Origin: Paenibacillus doosanensis
GTDB lineage: Bacteria; Bacillota; Bacilli; Paenibacillales; NBRC-103111
Direction: 5' to 3'
NCBI RefSeq assembly: GCF_025060755.1
Contig: NZ_JANYUY010000014.1
Coordinates: 62,001 to 126,000 of the forward strand
DNA length: 64,000 nucleotides
Shown here: positions 42,492-52,624 of the stretch, piece after piece
Position numbering within the stretch: the stretch's first letter is position 1
How the letters are laid out: every line of letters starts with the position of its first letter
Notes under the pieces: generated by a model
Told to the model about the DNA's origin: nothing
The model's input: the letters and a program-made list of their open reading frames with translations, nothing else
Database searches by the model: none
Made by a program: the position numbers and the translations under genes

Positions 42492-44066
42492 ATGGGGAAA
42501 ATGATGCGAACAAAAAACTCGATCATCAACATATCGGTAGGGCTCGGCAACCAGCTCATCATTACGCTGCTCAGCTTTTTTTCCAGAACGGTGTTTATCC
42601 ATACGCTGGGCTTGGATTACTTGGGGGTGAACGGGCTCTTCACGAACATCCTGTCTATGCTCTCGCTCGCAGAAGCGGGGATCGGTTCCAGCATTATTTA
42701 TAATCTGTACAAACCGGTGGCGGATCAGGACCAACATAAAATCATTCTGCTGATGAAGCTGTATAAAAAGGCGTATTGGATCATAGCTATCATTGTGTCG
42801 CTGCTGGGATTGTCGCTGATGCCGTTTCTCCCGCATTTCGTCAAAGACTCGAGTGTGGAGCATGTTCACCTGATCTATCTCGTATTTTTGATCAATACGG
42901 TCGCCCCTTATTTTTACCAGCATAAAAACTCGTTCTTGAGCGTTCAGCAAAAAGGATATATTGTAACCGGCCTGTATTCCGTCTCATCTATCGTGTCGGC
43001 CGGCCTTAGAATCGGCATTTTGTACTATACGCAAAATTATATTTTGTATTTGGTTATAGACAGCTTCATCACGATTGCCAACAGCATCATTCTCTCGGTC
43101 ATCGTCGATAAAATGTATCCGTATTTGAAAAATAAAGTGAACGACGTGCTGGATGCGGTTACCAAAAGCAGCATTTTCAAAAATGTTAAAGCGATCGTCC
43201 TGCAAAATGTCGGCACATATCTGATCTTCGGAACGGACAATATCATCATCTCGACTTATGTCAGTATAGCCGCGGTAGGGCTGTATTCGAATTACAATAT
43301 GCTGATCGACATATGTCGTACGTTCGTCAACCAAGTATTCAACAATCTGTATCACAGCATCGGCAATTTGGTGGCCAAGGAGAGCAAGGATAAAATTTAC
43401 AGCGTCTACAAGGTGACTATGCTGCTTAATTTCTGGCTGTATTCCTTTTGCGCGATAGGCATGTACGTGCTTATTGAACCGTTCATTACGCTGTGGATCG
43501 GCCCGAAGTTTCTCATGGGGCAGCTTGTGCTCATTGTTCTGATGGTGACGTTCTATGAGAGAGGGATGAGAAATTCGATCAGCACGGTCAAGACGACGGC
43601 AGGCATCTTCCATGAGGACCGGTATGCCCCTTTGGCGCAGGCCGCGATCAATCTGGGCTTCTCGCTCTGGCTGGTTCAATCGATAGGGATTGCCGGGGTG
43701 TTCATCGGAACGTTAATCAGCGCCGTATTGGTTCCGTTCTGGACGACGCCGTATCTCGTGTACAAGAAAGTGTTCCAAAGGCCTTTGTTCCATTACTATG
43801 CTCGCTATTTGGGCTATGCGGGAATCGGGGCGGCCGCTTGTTATGCGACCTATCTGTTATGCGGCTGGATTCCCGGCGGTACGATCACGGGATTCATGCT
43901 GAAGGCCATTGTATGTCTGACAATACCGAACTTGATTTATGTAATGCTGTTCTATAAAACGGATGAATTTCAATATGTATGGGGCATTGCGTCCGGACTC
44001 GTGCCGAAGCTGCTTAAGAGGGGGAGAAGGACGGCGCATCCCGAAGTAAGCTCGGGAAATTCATAA
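42492..44066 (+). CDS. Wzx-type polysaccharide flippase
   Basis: This protein of about 524 residues has 12-14 hydrophobic helices of the MOP superfamily; IINISVGLGNQLIITLLSFFSRTVFIHTLGLDYLGVNGLF is the typical Wzx N-terminus (broken here: first helix, then the LGxxxLGxxGL loop). It flips lipid-linked repeat units across the membrane for Wzy polymerisation. ATG 42492 lacks a good ribosome binding site; ATG 42504 behind GGGGA is an alternative. It is the last gene before the second promoter region. Confidence 0.9.
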   Translation: MGKMMRTKNSIINISVGLGNQLIITLLSFFSRTVFIHTLGLDYLGVNGLFTNILSMLSLAEAGIGSSIIYNLYKPVADQDQHKIILLMKLYKKAYWIIAIIVSLLGLSLMPFLPHFVKDSSVEHVHLIYLVFLINTVAPYFYQHKNSFLSVQQKGYIVTGLYSVSSIVSAGLRIGILYYTQNYILYLVIDSFITIANSIILSVIVDKMYPYLKNKVNDVLDAVTKSSIFKNVKAIVLQNVGTYLIFGTDNIIISTYVSIAAVGLYSNYNMLIDICRTFVNQVFNNLYHSIGNLVAKESKDKIYSVYKVTMLLNFWLYSFCAIGMYVLIEPFITLWIGPKFLMGQLVLIVLMVTFYERGMRNSISTVKTTAGIFHEDRYAPLAQAAINLGFSLWLVQSIGIAGVFIGTLISAVLVPFWTTPYLVYKKVFQRPLFHYYARYLGYAGIGAAACYATYLLCGWIPGGTITGFMLKAIVCLTIPNLIYVMLFYKTDEFQYVWGIASGLVPKLLKRGRRTAHPEVSSGNS

Positions 44067-44076
44067 GGCGGGAGGG

Positions 44077-44345
44077 TTGACAAATTCTTTATAAAGAACT
44101 ACAATAAATATATTGTCGATGAACCCAACAGTCTCGACGTTCTTTTTTACCAAATTTGTTCTTTATAAAGAATTTTTCGACGGAATTCTTTGAAATAGCG
44201 GAAAATTCTATGCCATTGTACCCGATAATCGCCTCTTAGGACCTACTACAAGAGAACTACCGCTTGTCCCGTTTTTCAAGCCGCTGATGGCGGCATTTCC
44301 TAATAGAGAATATTTTTTTTTGCTAAAGTGTTCTTTATAAAGAAC
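44077..44345 (+). promoter_or_regulatory. epsC-operon promoter with three family-A operators
   Basis: TTGACA (44077-44082), a 17-bp spacer and TACAAT (44100-44105) form the promoter. ATTCTTTATAAAGAAC (44084-44099) sits wholly in the spacer. Two more palindromes lie downstream: GTTCTTTATAAAGAAT (44158-44173) and GTTCTTTATAAAGAAC (44330-44345). The half site matches the GTTCTYT element bound by B. subtilis SinR. Confidence 0.78.
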
Positions 44346-44349
44346 ATGT

Positions 44350-44545
44350 AAAGGAATGTACCAAGTTCCGGCGATGTCTCCTTGCCGTTATCGATGGAGG
44401 CACTCGGCCATGCTGTGGGTTAATGGCAACCTTAGACGCCAGTCGTCAAGGGTGTGGCGTGAGGAAGGGTTAGATGCCCTGCATTTCATTAAAGGGTTTA
44501 AATATATGGTCTTTGTTCCAAAGGCCGTATACTTAAGAACTTTAT
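44350..44545 (+). ncRNA. Candidate eps-associated RNA (EAR-like) leader element
   Basis: This GC-richer block sits between AT-rich operator DNA and the epsC homologue, the place of the EAR antitermination RNA in Bacillales eps operons. Visible stems: GGTT/AACC (44416-44432 area), ACGCCA/TGGCGT (44437-44462 area), AGGG/CCCT (about 44466-44480) and a 10-bp hairpin at 44506-44528 with loop TTC. The hairpin lacks a T tract, so it is not a simple terminator. Assignment to EAR rests on position and structure only. Confidence 0.5.
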
Positions 44546-44561
44546 TGAGAGGGTGAGCTTT

Positions 44562-46394
44562 TTGTCATACCGTCAAAGATTATCGTTGCTCATTATCGTC
44601 GATTCGTGCATTGTGCTCAGCGCTATCTTTTTCAGCCGGTTTTTGCTCAGCGCGGATCTCCATGTTGTCACGTTTCCCCTTGTCGTTAGTGCCATTACGC
44701 TGCTGCTCAGCCACCATGCGTTTGCGATGGTTTACAAGCTTTATAAGAAAGCCTGGCAGTATGCCAGTATCGGCGAACTGCTCTGCATCTTCAAGGCCGT
44801 GACGTTCTCGATTATCGCCGCCGCCTTGATTCAGGAAATTATCGTTCAGGATATTTACTTCCGGCTGCTCGCGGTGACCTGGATGCTGCACATGCTGCTG
44901 ATCGGCGGCTCGCGCTTTTGCTGGCGGCTGTTCAGGGATTCGTACATCCCGCAAGCTGCGAATAAGAAGCGCACGCTCATTATCGGCGCCGGCTCGGCGG
45001 GGACGATGGTCGTCCGCCAGCTGATGAACAATCAGGAGGCGGAGCTGCAGCCGGTCGCTTTTATCGACGACAACGTGAAGATTCAGCAGCTCGATATTTT
45101 GGGCATTCCGGTCATCGGCGGCGTCGATCAGATCGAGCGGGCCGTCAAGGAGCTGCAGATCGACAGTATTATCATCGCGATTCCTTCGCTCGGCCGGAAA
45201 GGATTGAACACGATTTTCCAGGAATGCGCAAAAACCAAAGCCAAGACGCAAATTTTGCCGAGGCTGGAGGATCTGATGACCGGCAAGCTGTCCGTCAACC
45301 AGTTCCGCGACGTTCAGGTGGAGGATTTGCTGGGCCGGGAGCCGATTGAGCTCGATATCGACAGCATCTCCGATTACATAACCGGCAAGGTTGTGCTCGT
45401 CACAGGAGCCGGGGGCTCGATCGGGTCGGAAATTTGCCGGCAGATTACGAAGTTCAATCCGCTAAAGCTTGTTTTGCTCGGACACGGGGAGAACAGCATT
45501 TATTCCATCGAGATGGAATTGAAGGATCTATGCGAGCATACATCGATCGAGTTCATTACGGAAATTGCAGATATTCAAGACGGCAAGAAGATGATGTCGA
45601 TTATGAGCAAGCATCGCCCGAACGTCGTGTATCACGCCGCCGCCCATAAGCATGTGCCGCTGATGGAGAAAAACCCGGAGGAAGCGGTCAAGAACAATGT
45701 GATCGGAACGATGAACGTCGCCAAGGCGGCAAGCAAATACGGAGTCAATACGTTCGTGATGATTTCTACCGACAAGGCGGTCAACCCGACCAGCGTTATG
45801 GGCGCAACCAAGCGGATGGCCGAAATGATCATCCAGCACATGGACAAAATTAGCGAAACCCGGTTCGTCGCCGTTCGCTTCGGCAATGTGCTCGGGAGCC
45901 GGGGCAGCGTCATCCCGCGCTTCAAGCAGCAGATTGAAAAGGGCGGGCCGGTGTCCGTCACGCATCCCGACATGATCCGCTATTTCATGACGATACCGGA
46001 AGCGTCGCGGCTTGTCATTCAAGCCGGCGCGCTGGCCCGGGGCGGAGAAATCTTCGTGCTGGACATGGGAGAGCCGGTAAAGATCGTCGATTTGGCCAAA
46101 AACTTAATCAAGCTGTCCGGCCATTCCGTGGAAGATATCGGCATCGAATTTACCGGCGTCCGTCCGGGGGAGAAGCTGTTTGAGGAGCTGTTGAAGGCGA
46201 ACGAGATCGAAGAACAGCAAGTATATCCGAAAATTTATATCGGCAAGACGGCCGATCTGTACATGGATGAGATCAGAGATATGATATCGGTTTACTCTAC
46301 TTTGGATAAAGCGAAGCTAAGAGAGCGGCTGCTCGACTTGGCGAACAGCAACAAGGTGATTCCGATGTCCAAAAAATTAATATCCATTGGTTAA
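44562..46394 (+). CDS. epsC: CapD/EpsC-type UDP-N-acetylhexosamine 4,6-dehydratase
   Basis: The product has 610 residues: four TM helices (about 1-120), a first Rossmann-like domain ([20 protein letters not shown]) and the catalytic SDR domain with [29 protein letters not shown] and [18 protein letters not shown]. It makes the 4-keto-6-deoxy sugar used by the aminotransferase (57097) and acetyltransferase (56422). TTG 44562 has GAGGG at 8 nt; GTG 44553 lies within that site. Confidence 0.92.
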   Translation: MSYRQRLSLLIIVDSCIVLSAIFFSRFLLSADLHVVTFPLVVSAITLLLSHHAFAMVYKLYKKAWQYASIGELLCIFKAVTFSIIAAALIQEIIVQDIYFRLLAVTWMLHMLLIGGSRFCWRLFRDSYIPQAANKKRTLIIGAGSAGTMVVRQLMNNQEAELQPVAFIDDNVKIQQLDILGIPVIGGVDQIERAVKELQIDSIIIAIPSLGRKGLNTIFQECAKTKAKTQILPRLEDLMTGKLSVNQFRDVQVEDLLGREPIELDIDSISDYITGKVVLVTGAGGSIGSEICRQITKFNPLKLVLLGHGENSIYSIEMELKDLCEHTSIEFITEIADIQDGKKMMSIMSKHRPNVVYHAAAHKHVPLMEKNPEEAVKNNVIGTMNVAKAASKYGVNTFVMISTDKAVNPTSVMGATKRMAEMIIQHMDKISETRFVAVRFGNVLGSRGSVIPRFKQQIEKGGPVSVTHPDMIRYFMTIPEASRLVIQAGALARGGEIFVLDMGEPVKIVDLAKNLIKLSGHSVEDIGIEFTGVRPGEKLFEELLKANEIEEQQVYPKIYIGKTADLYMDEIRDMISVYSTLDKAKLRERLLDLANSNKVIPMSKKLISIG

Positions 46395-46405
46395 AAAGGA
46401 GTGTT

Positions 46406-47290
46406 ATGACGATGAAAGTTAGAAAAGCGATTATACCGGCCGCCGGGCTCGGCACCCGATTTCTTCCCGCCACGAAGGCGATGCCTAAAGAGATGCTGCC
46501 TATCGTCGATAAGCCGACCATTCAATATATCGTCGAAGAAGCGGTGGAATCCGGGATTGAGGATATTATTATTGTGACGGGCAAAGGCAAACGGGCGATT
46601 GAAGACCATTTCGACAGCTCCTTCGAATTGGAGCAAAATCTGCTGGAGAAGCAGAAGTTCGATCTGCTGAGCGAGGTTCAGAAGTCTACCAACATGGTCG
46701 ACATTCACTATATCCGGCAAAAGGAGCCTAAAGGCCTGGGGCACGCGATCTGGTGCGCGCGCAAGTTCATCGGAGACGAACCGTTCGCCGTCCTGCTCGG
46801 CGACGATATCGTCCGCGCTCCGAAGCCGTGCTTGAAGCAGATGATCGAGCTGTACGATCATTACCGTTCCTCGATCATCGGGGTGAAGCATGTGTCCGAT
46901 GCGGAAGTGTCGCGCTACGGGATCGTCGACGGCAATCCGATGGATGAGCGCTTCTACAAGGTGAAGCATCTGGTCGAGAAGCCGTCGCGGGAGAATGCGC
47001 CGTCGAATCTGGCGATCATGGGCCGCTACATATTAAGTCCTCGCATATTCGAGATTTTGCACGATCAGGCGCCGGGCGCAGGGTCCGAAATTCAGCTGAC
47101 CGACGGCATCGCCGAGCTGAATAGGCGGGAAGCGGTATACGCCTATGAGTTTCACGGCACCCGCCACGATGTCGGCGAGAAGCTGGGCTTTATTCAGACG
47201 ACGATCGAATTTGCGCTGCAGCGTGACGATCTGCGGTACGAACTGCTGGACTATATGTCCAAAGTGATGGAAAAAGAGCTGATTAAATAG
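46406..47290 (+). CDS. galU: UTP-glucose-1-phosphate uridylyltransferase
   Basis: This 294-residue protein has the nucleotidyltransferase motif [35 protein letters not shown] for the metal and [19 protein letters not shown] at the C-terminus. It forms UDP-glucose, precursor for the galE product. ATG 46406 follows AAAGGAG. It lies 11 bp after epsC. Confidence 0.95.
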   Translation: MTMKVRKAIIPAAGLGTRFLPATKAMPKEMLPIVDKPTIQYIVEEAVESGIEDIIIVTGKGKRAIEDHFDSSFELEQNLLEKQKFDLLSEVQKSTNMVDIHYIRQKEPKGLGHAIWCARKFIGDEPFAVLLGDDIVRAPKPCLKQMIELYDHYRSSIIGVKHVSDAEVSRYGIVDGNPMDERFYKVKHLVEKPSRENAPSNLAIMGRYILSPRIFEILHDQAPGAGSEIQLTDGIAELNRREAVYAYEFHGTRHDVGEKLGFIQTTIEFALQRDDLRYELLDYMSKVMEKELIK

Positions 47291-47299
47291 GTGACGCAT

Positions 47300-48466
47300 A
47301 TGGCAAAAAAAGTGCTGTTCTGCGCAACGGTGGACTATCATTTCCAAGCGTTTCATCTTCCCTATATGAAGTGGTTCCAGGAGCAAGGGTGGGAGGTTCA
47401 TGTTGCCGCCAGCGGGAAGCTGGAGCTCCCCTATACGGATAAGAAATTCGACATACCGTTTCGGCGTTCTCCGTTCAAGCTGGGCAATATCGACGTATAC
47501 GCCAAGCTGAAATCTATTATCGACGATAACAATTATGAGCTGGTTCACTGCCACACGCCGATGGGAGGCGTGCTGGCCCGGCTGGCTGCGCGCGGGGCGC
47601 GCAGGCGCGGAACCCGAGTGCTGTATACCGCACACGGGTTTCATTTTTGCAAGGGGGCACCGCTCTTGAACTGGCTCGTTTACTATCCGATCGAGAAGAT
47701 GCTGTCCCGCTATACGGACCGCCTGATCACCATTAACGAAGAAGATCACAGGCTGGCTGTGGAACGGCGGTTCAAGGCGGGACGCGTGGATCGCGTACAT
47801 GGCGTCGGAGTCGACTTGGAGCGGTTCCGGCCGCTCGGCGATCAGGCGAGGCAGGAAGCGCGGGCGAAGCTGGGTTACGCCCCGGACGACTTCCTGATGT
47901 TTTATGCGGCGGAGTTCAACCGCAATAAAAATCAGCAGTGGCTGATCCGGGCGTTAGCCTTGGCCGGCAGCGACGCCCCCCGGGCTCGTCTGCTGCTGGC
48001 CGGAGAAGGCGAGCTCAAGGAAGCATGCGCCAACCTGGCGAGAGAGCTGGGCGTAGAACGGCAGGTCGAGTTTCTCGGCTACCGCAGCGATATCGCCGAG
48101 CTGCTGCCGCTATGCGACGCGGCCGTCGCTTCCAGTCTGAGGGAAGGGCTGCCCGTCAATATTATGGAGGCCATGGCCTGCGGGCTGCCCGTCATAGCGA
48201 CGGAAAACCGCGGTCACTCCGAGCTGATCGCCGACGGCCTGAGCGGCTACGTAATCCGGGGACTGGATGAGCGGCAGTGCGCCGAGCGAATCGCGCAGCT
48301 GAGCCAATCCCGCGCGCTGCGCGAGCGGATGGGACGCGAGAGCAGAGACCGGATGCGCCACTATTCGCTGGAGCGGGTCGGGGTAGAATTAACCGGCATT
48401 TATGCCCATTACTTTCTGGAGGGCGGAGATGAAACCAAAAGTAAGTATAGTGGTGCCTATATATAA
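47300..48466 (+). CDS. epsD: Family 4 glycosyltransferase, EpsD-like
   Basis: This 388-residue GT-B enzyme opens AKKVLFCATVDYHFQAFHLPYMKWF, close to B. subtilis EpsD. It also has CHTPMGGVLARLAAR, YTAHGFHFCKGAPLLNW and SLREGLPVNIMEAMACGLPVIAT (EX7E motif). ATG 47300 is behind TAGGTGA. Its last 38 nt overlap the next gene. Confidence 0.88.
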   Translation: MAKKVLFCATVDYHFQAFHLPYMKWFQEQGWEVHVAASGKLELPYTDKKFDIPFRRSPFKLGNIDVYAKLKSIIDDNNYELVHCHTPMGGVLARLAARGARRRGTRVLYTAHGFHFCKGAPLLNWLVYYPIEKMLSRYTDRLITINEEDHRLAVERRFKAGRVDRVHGVGVDLERFRPLGDQARQEARAKLGYAPDDFLMFYAAEFNRNKNQQWLIRALALAGSDAPRARLLLAGEGELKEACANLARELGVERQVEFLGYRSDIAELLPLCDAAVASSLREGLPVNIMEAMACGLPVIATENRGHSELIADGLSGYVIRGLDERQCAERIAQLSQSRALRERMGRESRDRMRHYSLERVGVELTGIYAHYFLEGGDETKSKYSGAYI

Positions 48467-49496
48467 TATGGAAGCTTATTTGGAGCGCTGTCTGGATGCG
48501 CTGCTGACGCAAACGCTGACCGCTATCGAGATTATCGCGGTAAACGACGGCTCCACCGACCGCTCCGGACATATTCTCGATCGTTATGCCCGGCAGGACA
48601 AGCGAATTATCGCGATTCACAAGAAGAACGGCGGCGTCTCCTCCGCTCGCAATGAAGGGATGAGGGCGGCTTCCGGGGAGTTCATCGGCTTCGTCGATCC
48701 CGACGATTGGGTCGACGGGCACATGTATGAGACCTTGTACGAACAGGCAGTCAGCGAGGATGCCGACATCGTGATGTGCACGTACATCCGCGAGTTCGGC
48801 ACCCATGCCAAGGAGAAGATGTTCCAGCTTCCCGAGAAGGTCAGCTACGACGGACAGGAGGTGCGCGACCATCTTCTTAGACGTCTGATCGGTCCGCTGA
48901 ACGAAGAGATCGCGAGCCCCGAGCTACTGGATGCATGGGGCACGGTGTGGTCCAAGCTGTACCGCGCCGATCTGCTTCAGCGGAACGGGCTCTCGTTCGT
49001 CGACCTTAAGATCGTCGGAACGAATGAAGATTCGCTGTTTAATATTCACGCTTGCTATCATGCGCGCAAATTCGTGTTTATCAATAAACCTTTTTACCAT
49101 TATTGGAGGGTGAACGACAGCTCCGTCACCACCGGCTATAAGCCGGATTTGAAGGAACAATGGTTCAGCCTCTATCAGTTTATGGAAGATTTTATCGAAG
49201 CGAACGGGCTCCCCTCCGAATACCGGCAGGCGCTGCATAACCGGATCTGCCTGAATACGCTGGGACTCGGCTTGAATACGATAAGCCCCGGCAATAAAGC
49301 CCCGGCGTACAAGAAGGTTCAGAAGCTGTCGGCGATTTTGCGCGATCGGAGAATCCGGCAATCGTTCAGTCAGTTCGAGACCGGCCGCTGTTCGCATGTA
49401 TGGAGAATCTTTTATTCCTTCGCCAAATTCCGCTTCGCAATCGGCTATTACTTGATGCTGTTAGCCGTGGAGCGGCTGAGAAAAATAGCAAGATAG
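48429..49496 (+). CDS. Family 2 glycosyltransferase
   Basis: This 355-residue GT-A enzyme opens MKPKVSIVVPIYNMEAYLERCLDALL, with NDGSTDRSG and VDPDDWVDG. It occupies the epsE position of the operon, but its motifs are closer to EpsH/EpsJ-type GT2 enzymes. ATG 48429 follows GGAGGGCGGAG. Confidence 0.88.
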   Translation: MKPKVSIVVPIYNMEAYLERCLDALLTQTLTAIEIIAVNDGSTDRSGHILDRYARQDKRIIAIHKKNGGVSSARNEGMRAASGEFIGFVDPDDWVDGHMYETLYEQAVSEDADIVMCTYIREFGTHAKEKMFQLPEKVSYDGQEVRDHLLRRLIGPLNEEIASPELLDAWGTVWSKLYRADLLQRNGLSFVDLKIVGTNEDSLFNIHACYHARKFVFINKPFYHYWRVNDSSVTTGYKPDLKEQWFSLYQFMEDFIEANGLPSEYRQALHNRICLNTLGLGLNTISPGNKAPAYKKVQKLSAILRDRRIRQSFSQFETGRCSHVWRIFYSFAKFRFAIGYYLMLLAVERLRKIAR

Positions 49497-49508
49497 GGGG
49501 GATCGGCG

Positions 49509-50618
49509 CTGAACGCGATCCGAGTGCTTCAAGTGGCTACCATTATGAACCGGGGCGGGCTGGAAACGATGCTCATGAACTATTACCGGCAAATGGACCG
49601 CAGCCGCATCCAATTCGATTTTATGGTGCATCGCGAGGAACAAGGCCATTACGATGAAGAAATTATGAAGCTGGGAGGACGCATCTTTCGGATGCCGCAG
49701 ATCAAGCCCGGCAATTACAGGTTGTATTTTAAGCGATTGGATGCGTTCTTCGCCGAGCATTCGGAATACCGCGTCGTTCACTCGCACATCAACGAGAACA
49801 GCAGCTTTGTACTTCGCGCTGCGAAGCGGGCCGGCGTTCCTTGCCGCATAGCTCACAGTCATTTAAGCGATCTCGGGCTGGATTTGAAGCTGCCGTTTCG
49901 CTTATACGCGCGGTATGCAATGAAGGATAATCCGAATCAATATTTCGCCTGCTCCCGCAACGCCGGCCAATGGCTGTTCGGCAAAGACATCACATCTTCG
50001 GAGGGCATTACGGTTTTGAATAATGCCGTTCATGTCGAGCAGTTCCAATTCGACGCCTCCGTCCGCGATCGCATTAGAGGGGAACTGCAGGCCGGCGGCA
50101 AGCTGGTAATCGGGCATATCGGCCGATTCAATAAACAGAAAAATCACGGGTATCTGCTCGATATTTTTCAAGAGGTACACCGGCAGCGGCCTGATTCGAT
50201 GCTCGTCATGGCAGGGGACGGTTATCTGCGCCCGGCCATCGAGAGAAAGGCAGCTGAGCTTGGACTCTCGCAGGCAGTCAGGTTTCTCGGCGTCAGGGAA
50301 GATGTCGCCGATCTGATGCAGGGGATGGACTGCTTCTTGTTCCCTTCGTTATTCGAAGGCTTGCCCGTCGTTATGGTCGAGGCCCAGGCCGCCGGACTGC
50401 GATGCTTCGCCTCCGATGCGATCACGCGGGATACGGATGTGACGGGGCGCGTGCAGTTCCTCAGTCTGAAGGCATCGCCGGAGGCTTGGGCTTCACGCAT
50501 TCTTGCCTCGTCCTACGAGCATGCGGATACCTCGGAGCTGCTGCGTTCTCGCGGGTACGACGCCGCGTCGATGACCAAATGGCTTGCCGATTATTATTTG
50601 AAACATGTGGGGGGATAG
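49509..50618 (+). CDS. epsF: Family 4 glycosyltransferase, EpsF-like
   Basis: The family N-terminus (IRVLQVATIMNRGGLETMLMNYYRQMD) begins before the first GTG at 49524. In frame, a CTG at 49509 has GGGGGGA 7 nt upstream and would give (M)NAIRVLQV, as in homologues. The rest has HSHINENSSFV, GHIGRFNKQKNHGYLLDIF and FPSLFEGLPVVMVEAQAAGL. The start codon call is tentative. Confidence 0.85.
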   Translation: MNAIRVLQVATIMNRGGLETMLMNYYRQMDRSRIQFDFMVHREEQGHYDEEIMKLGGRIFRMPQIKPGNYRLYFKRLDAFFAEHSEYRVVHSHINENSSFVLRAAKRAGVPCRIAHSHLSDLGLDLKLPFRLYARYAMKDNPNQYFACSRNAGQWLFGKDITSSEGITVLNNAVHVEQFQFDASVRDRIRGELQAGGKLVIGHIGRFNKQKNHGYLLDIFQEVHRQRPDSMLVMAGDGYLRPAIERKAAELGLSQAVRFLGVREDVADLMQGMDCFLFPSLFEGLPVVMVEAQAAGLRCFASDAITRDTDVTGRVQFLSLKASPEAWASRILASSYEHADTSELLRSRGYDAASMTKWLADYYLKHVGG

Positions 50619-50625
50619 ATAGAGC

Positions 50626-51531
50626 ATGTCTCCGACATTAACCGTATTTACGCCGACCTACAACCGCGCGTACACGCTTCATTTATGCTATGAAAGCTTG
50701 AAGAGGCAGACCAGCAGAGACTTCGTCTGGCTCATTATCGACGACGGCTCCTCGGATTCGACGCGGGAGCTGGTGCAGAGCTGGATTGATGAAGGAAGCG
50801 TGCCGATTCGCTACCATTACCAGGAAAATCAAGGCATGCACGGAGCGCATAACACCGCCTACGAACTGATCGACACGGAGCTTAATGTTTGCATCGATTC
50901 GGACGACTACATGGCGGACGACGCGGTCGAGAAGATCGTCTCCTTCTGGCGCAGCCACGGCAGCGCGAAGTATGCGGGTATTGTGGCGCTGGACGCTTCT
51001 GTGGACGGGACCATGATCGGAACCAGAATGCCGGATCATATCGAGGCCTCGACGCTGTCCGGCTTGTATGCCGTTCACAAGGTCAAAGGGGATAAGAAAT
51101 TGGTGTATCGTTCGGAGCTGACGCGCAAATGTCCTCCGTATCCGATTTTTCCCGGTGAAAAATATTGCCCGTTGAGCTATAAATACGTCCTTATCGATCA
51201 AGAGTGCCCGCTGCTCATTATGAATGAGATCGTATGCTTTGTAGAATATTTGGCCGACGGGTCCAGCATGAATATGATCCATCAATATCGTCGAAACCCG
51301 AGAGGTTTCTTATTTTTTCGCCAGGTTGCAATGAAATTCGCTCCGACCTATAAGGATCGACTGCGGGAGATGATACATTACGTATCTGGGAATCTGATGA
51401 TCCGCAATTACCGATTCCTCTTGGAATCGCCGTACAAATGGACGACACTGCTGGCGGTTCCCTTCGGGTTGGCGCTGTATGCTTACATCCAAAAGACGGG
51501 CAAATCCGCCATAATCAAAAATCATCTGTAG
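50626..51531 (+). CDS. Family 2 glycosyltransferase
   Basis: This 301-residue protein opens PTLTVFTPTYNRAYTLHLCYESLKRQ, with IDDGSSDSTREL and CIDSDDYMADDAV. It lies between epsF-like and epsG-like genes. The donor is unknown. Confidence 0.9.
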   Translation: MSPTLTVFTPTYNRAYTLHLCYESLKRQTSRDFVWLIIDDGSSDSTRELVQSWIDEGSVPIRYHYQENQGMHGAHNTAYELIDTELNVCIDSDDYMADDAVEKIVSFWRSHGSAKYAGIVALDASVDGTMIGTRMPDHIEASTLSGLYAVHKVKGDKKLVYRSELTRKCPPYPIFPGEKYCPLSYKYVLIDQECPLLIMNEIVCFVEYLADGSSMNMIHQYRRNPRGFLFFRQVAMKFAPTYKDRLREMIHYVSGNLMIRNYRFLLESPYKWTTLLAVPFGLALYAYIQKTGKSAIIKNHL

Positions 51532-51535
51532 GTGC

Positions 51536-52624
51536 ATGCCGCTTAAATTGAAGGGAATGAGGTATGTGGCGGTTTTATATGTGAATATAGCACTTGCCTA
51601 CATCTTTAGCTTGTGCTCCAGGTGGTTCGTGAAGCCCTCCTCCGTCAAGGCGTTGAAGCCGAACATTTTGCTGGCTTTTTTCGCAGTAGCAACGCTGGTT
51701 CTGGTCTCCGGGCTGCGTAATAACATTGGCGACACGTACTACTATATGTACTCGTATCGCCTCAATAACTTTACTTGGGAGACTATCCGGGCGAACAAAG
51801 ATATCGGTTTCGGTTTGTTTCAAATGGGTTTAAAACAAATTTCCGATAATCCGCAAATTCTCGTATTTTCTACGGCGTTAATAACCAATGTTCTGATCAT
51901 ATGGGTTCTCTACCGATATTCGAAGCTGTTTGAATTGAGCGTTTATTTGTATATAGCTTGCGGGCTTTATACCGTATCGATGAACGGCATTAGACAGTTT
52001 ATGGCCGGGGCTATCGTGTTCGCCGCTACCAAATACATCTATGAAGGCAATTGGAAAAAATATATTTGCGTCGTTTTGTTCGCGTCGACGATTCATCAGA
52101 GTGCGTTTATTCTGATCCCGATCTACTTTATCGTCAGAAGAAAAGCATGGACAGGGGCAAGCTTCGCATTGCTTTTCTCCGCCGTTTTTTTGGCCATGGG
52201 GTACGGCCAGTTTTCGAATCTGTTATTTTCCGCGATTCAAGACACTCAGTACAGCAATTATAAAGATTTTCAAGAAGGCGGGGCCAACGTCATCAGGCTT
52301 GCCGTTCAAGCGGTGCCTGTCGTATTTGCCTTCTTGGGGCGGGACAAACTGCGGCAAATGGACCCCCGATTAGATTATATCGTAAATATGTGTATTCTCG
52401 GCGTCGTATTCATGGTCATTGCGACTCAGAACTGGATATTTGCCAGGTTTATCGTTTATTTCGGCTTATATAATTTGATCCTGCTTTCCTGGATTGTGCA
52501 TCTCTTTGTCAAAAGGGAACAAAAATTTATTTATTATTCCATTGTCGTGCTTTACTTCGGCTATTTTTATTACGAAAATGTGATCTCTTTACATATGTAC
52601 TATAGCAGCGATTATTTGAAATGA
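51536..52624 (+). CDS. epsG: EpsG-family polysaccharide polymerase
   Basis: This 362-residue membrane protein has about ten helices. SGLRNNIGDTYYYMYSYRL and MNGIRQFMAGAIVFAATKYI plus FASTIHQSAFILIPIYF are typical of the EpsG/Wzy-like family. The start is uncertain (ATG 51536 or ATG 51557). The stop overlaps the next start (ATGA, 52621-52624). Confidence 0.88.
   Translation: MPLKLKGMRYVAVLYVNIALAYIFSLCSRWFVKPSSVKALKPNILLAFFAVATLVLVSGLRNNIGDTYYYMYSYRLNNFTWETIRANKDIGFGLFQMGLKQISDNPQILVFSTALITNVLIIWVLYRYSKLFELSVYLYIACGLYTVSMNGIRQFMAGAIVFAATKYIYEGNWKKYICVVLFASTIHQSAFILIPIYFIVRRKAWTGASFALLFSAVFLAMGYGQFSNLLFSAIQDTQYSNYKDFQEGGANVIRLAVQAVPVVFAFLGRDKLRQMDPRLDYIVNMCILGVVFMVIATQNWIFARFIVYFGLYNLILLSWIVHLFVKREQKFIYYSIVVLYFGYFYYENVISLHMYYSSDYLK

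Noticed and set aside
44506-44528. Terminator before epsC
   Set aside because: The hairpin is good but ACTTAAG follows rather than a T tract; it fits better as part of a leader RNA.
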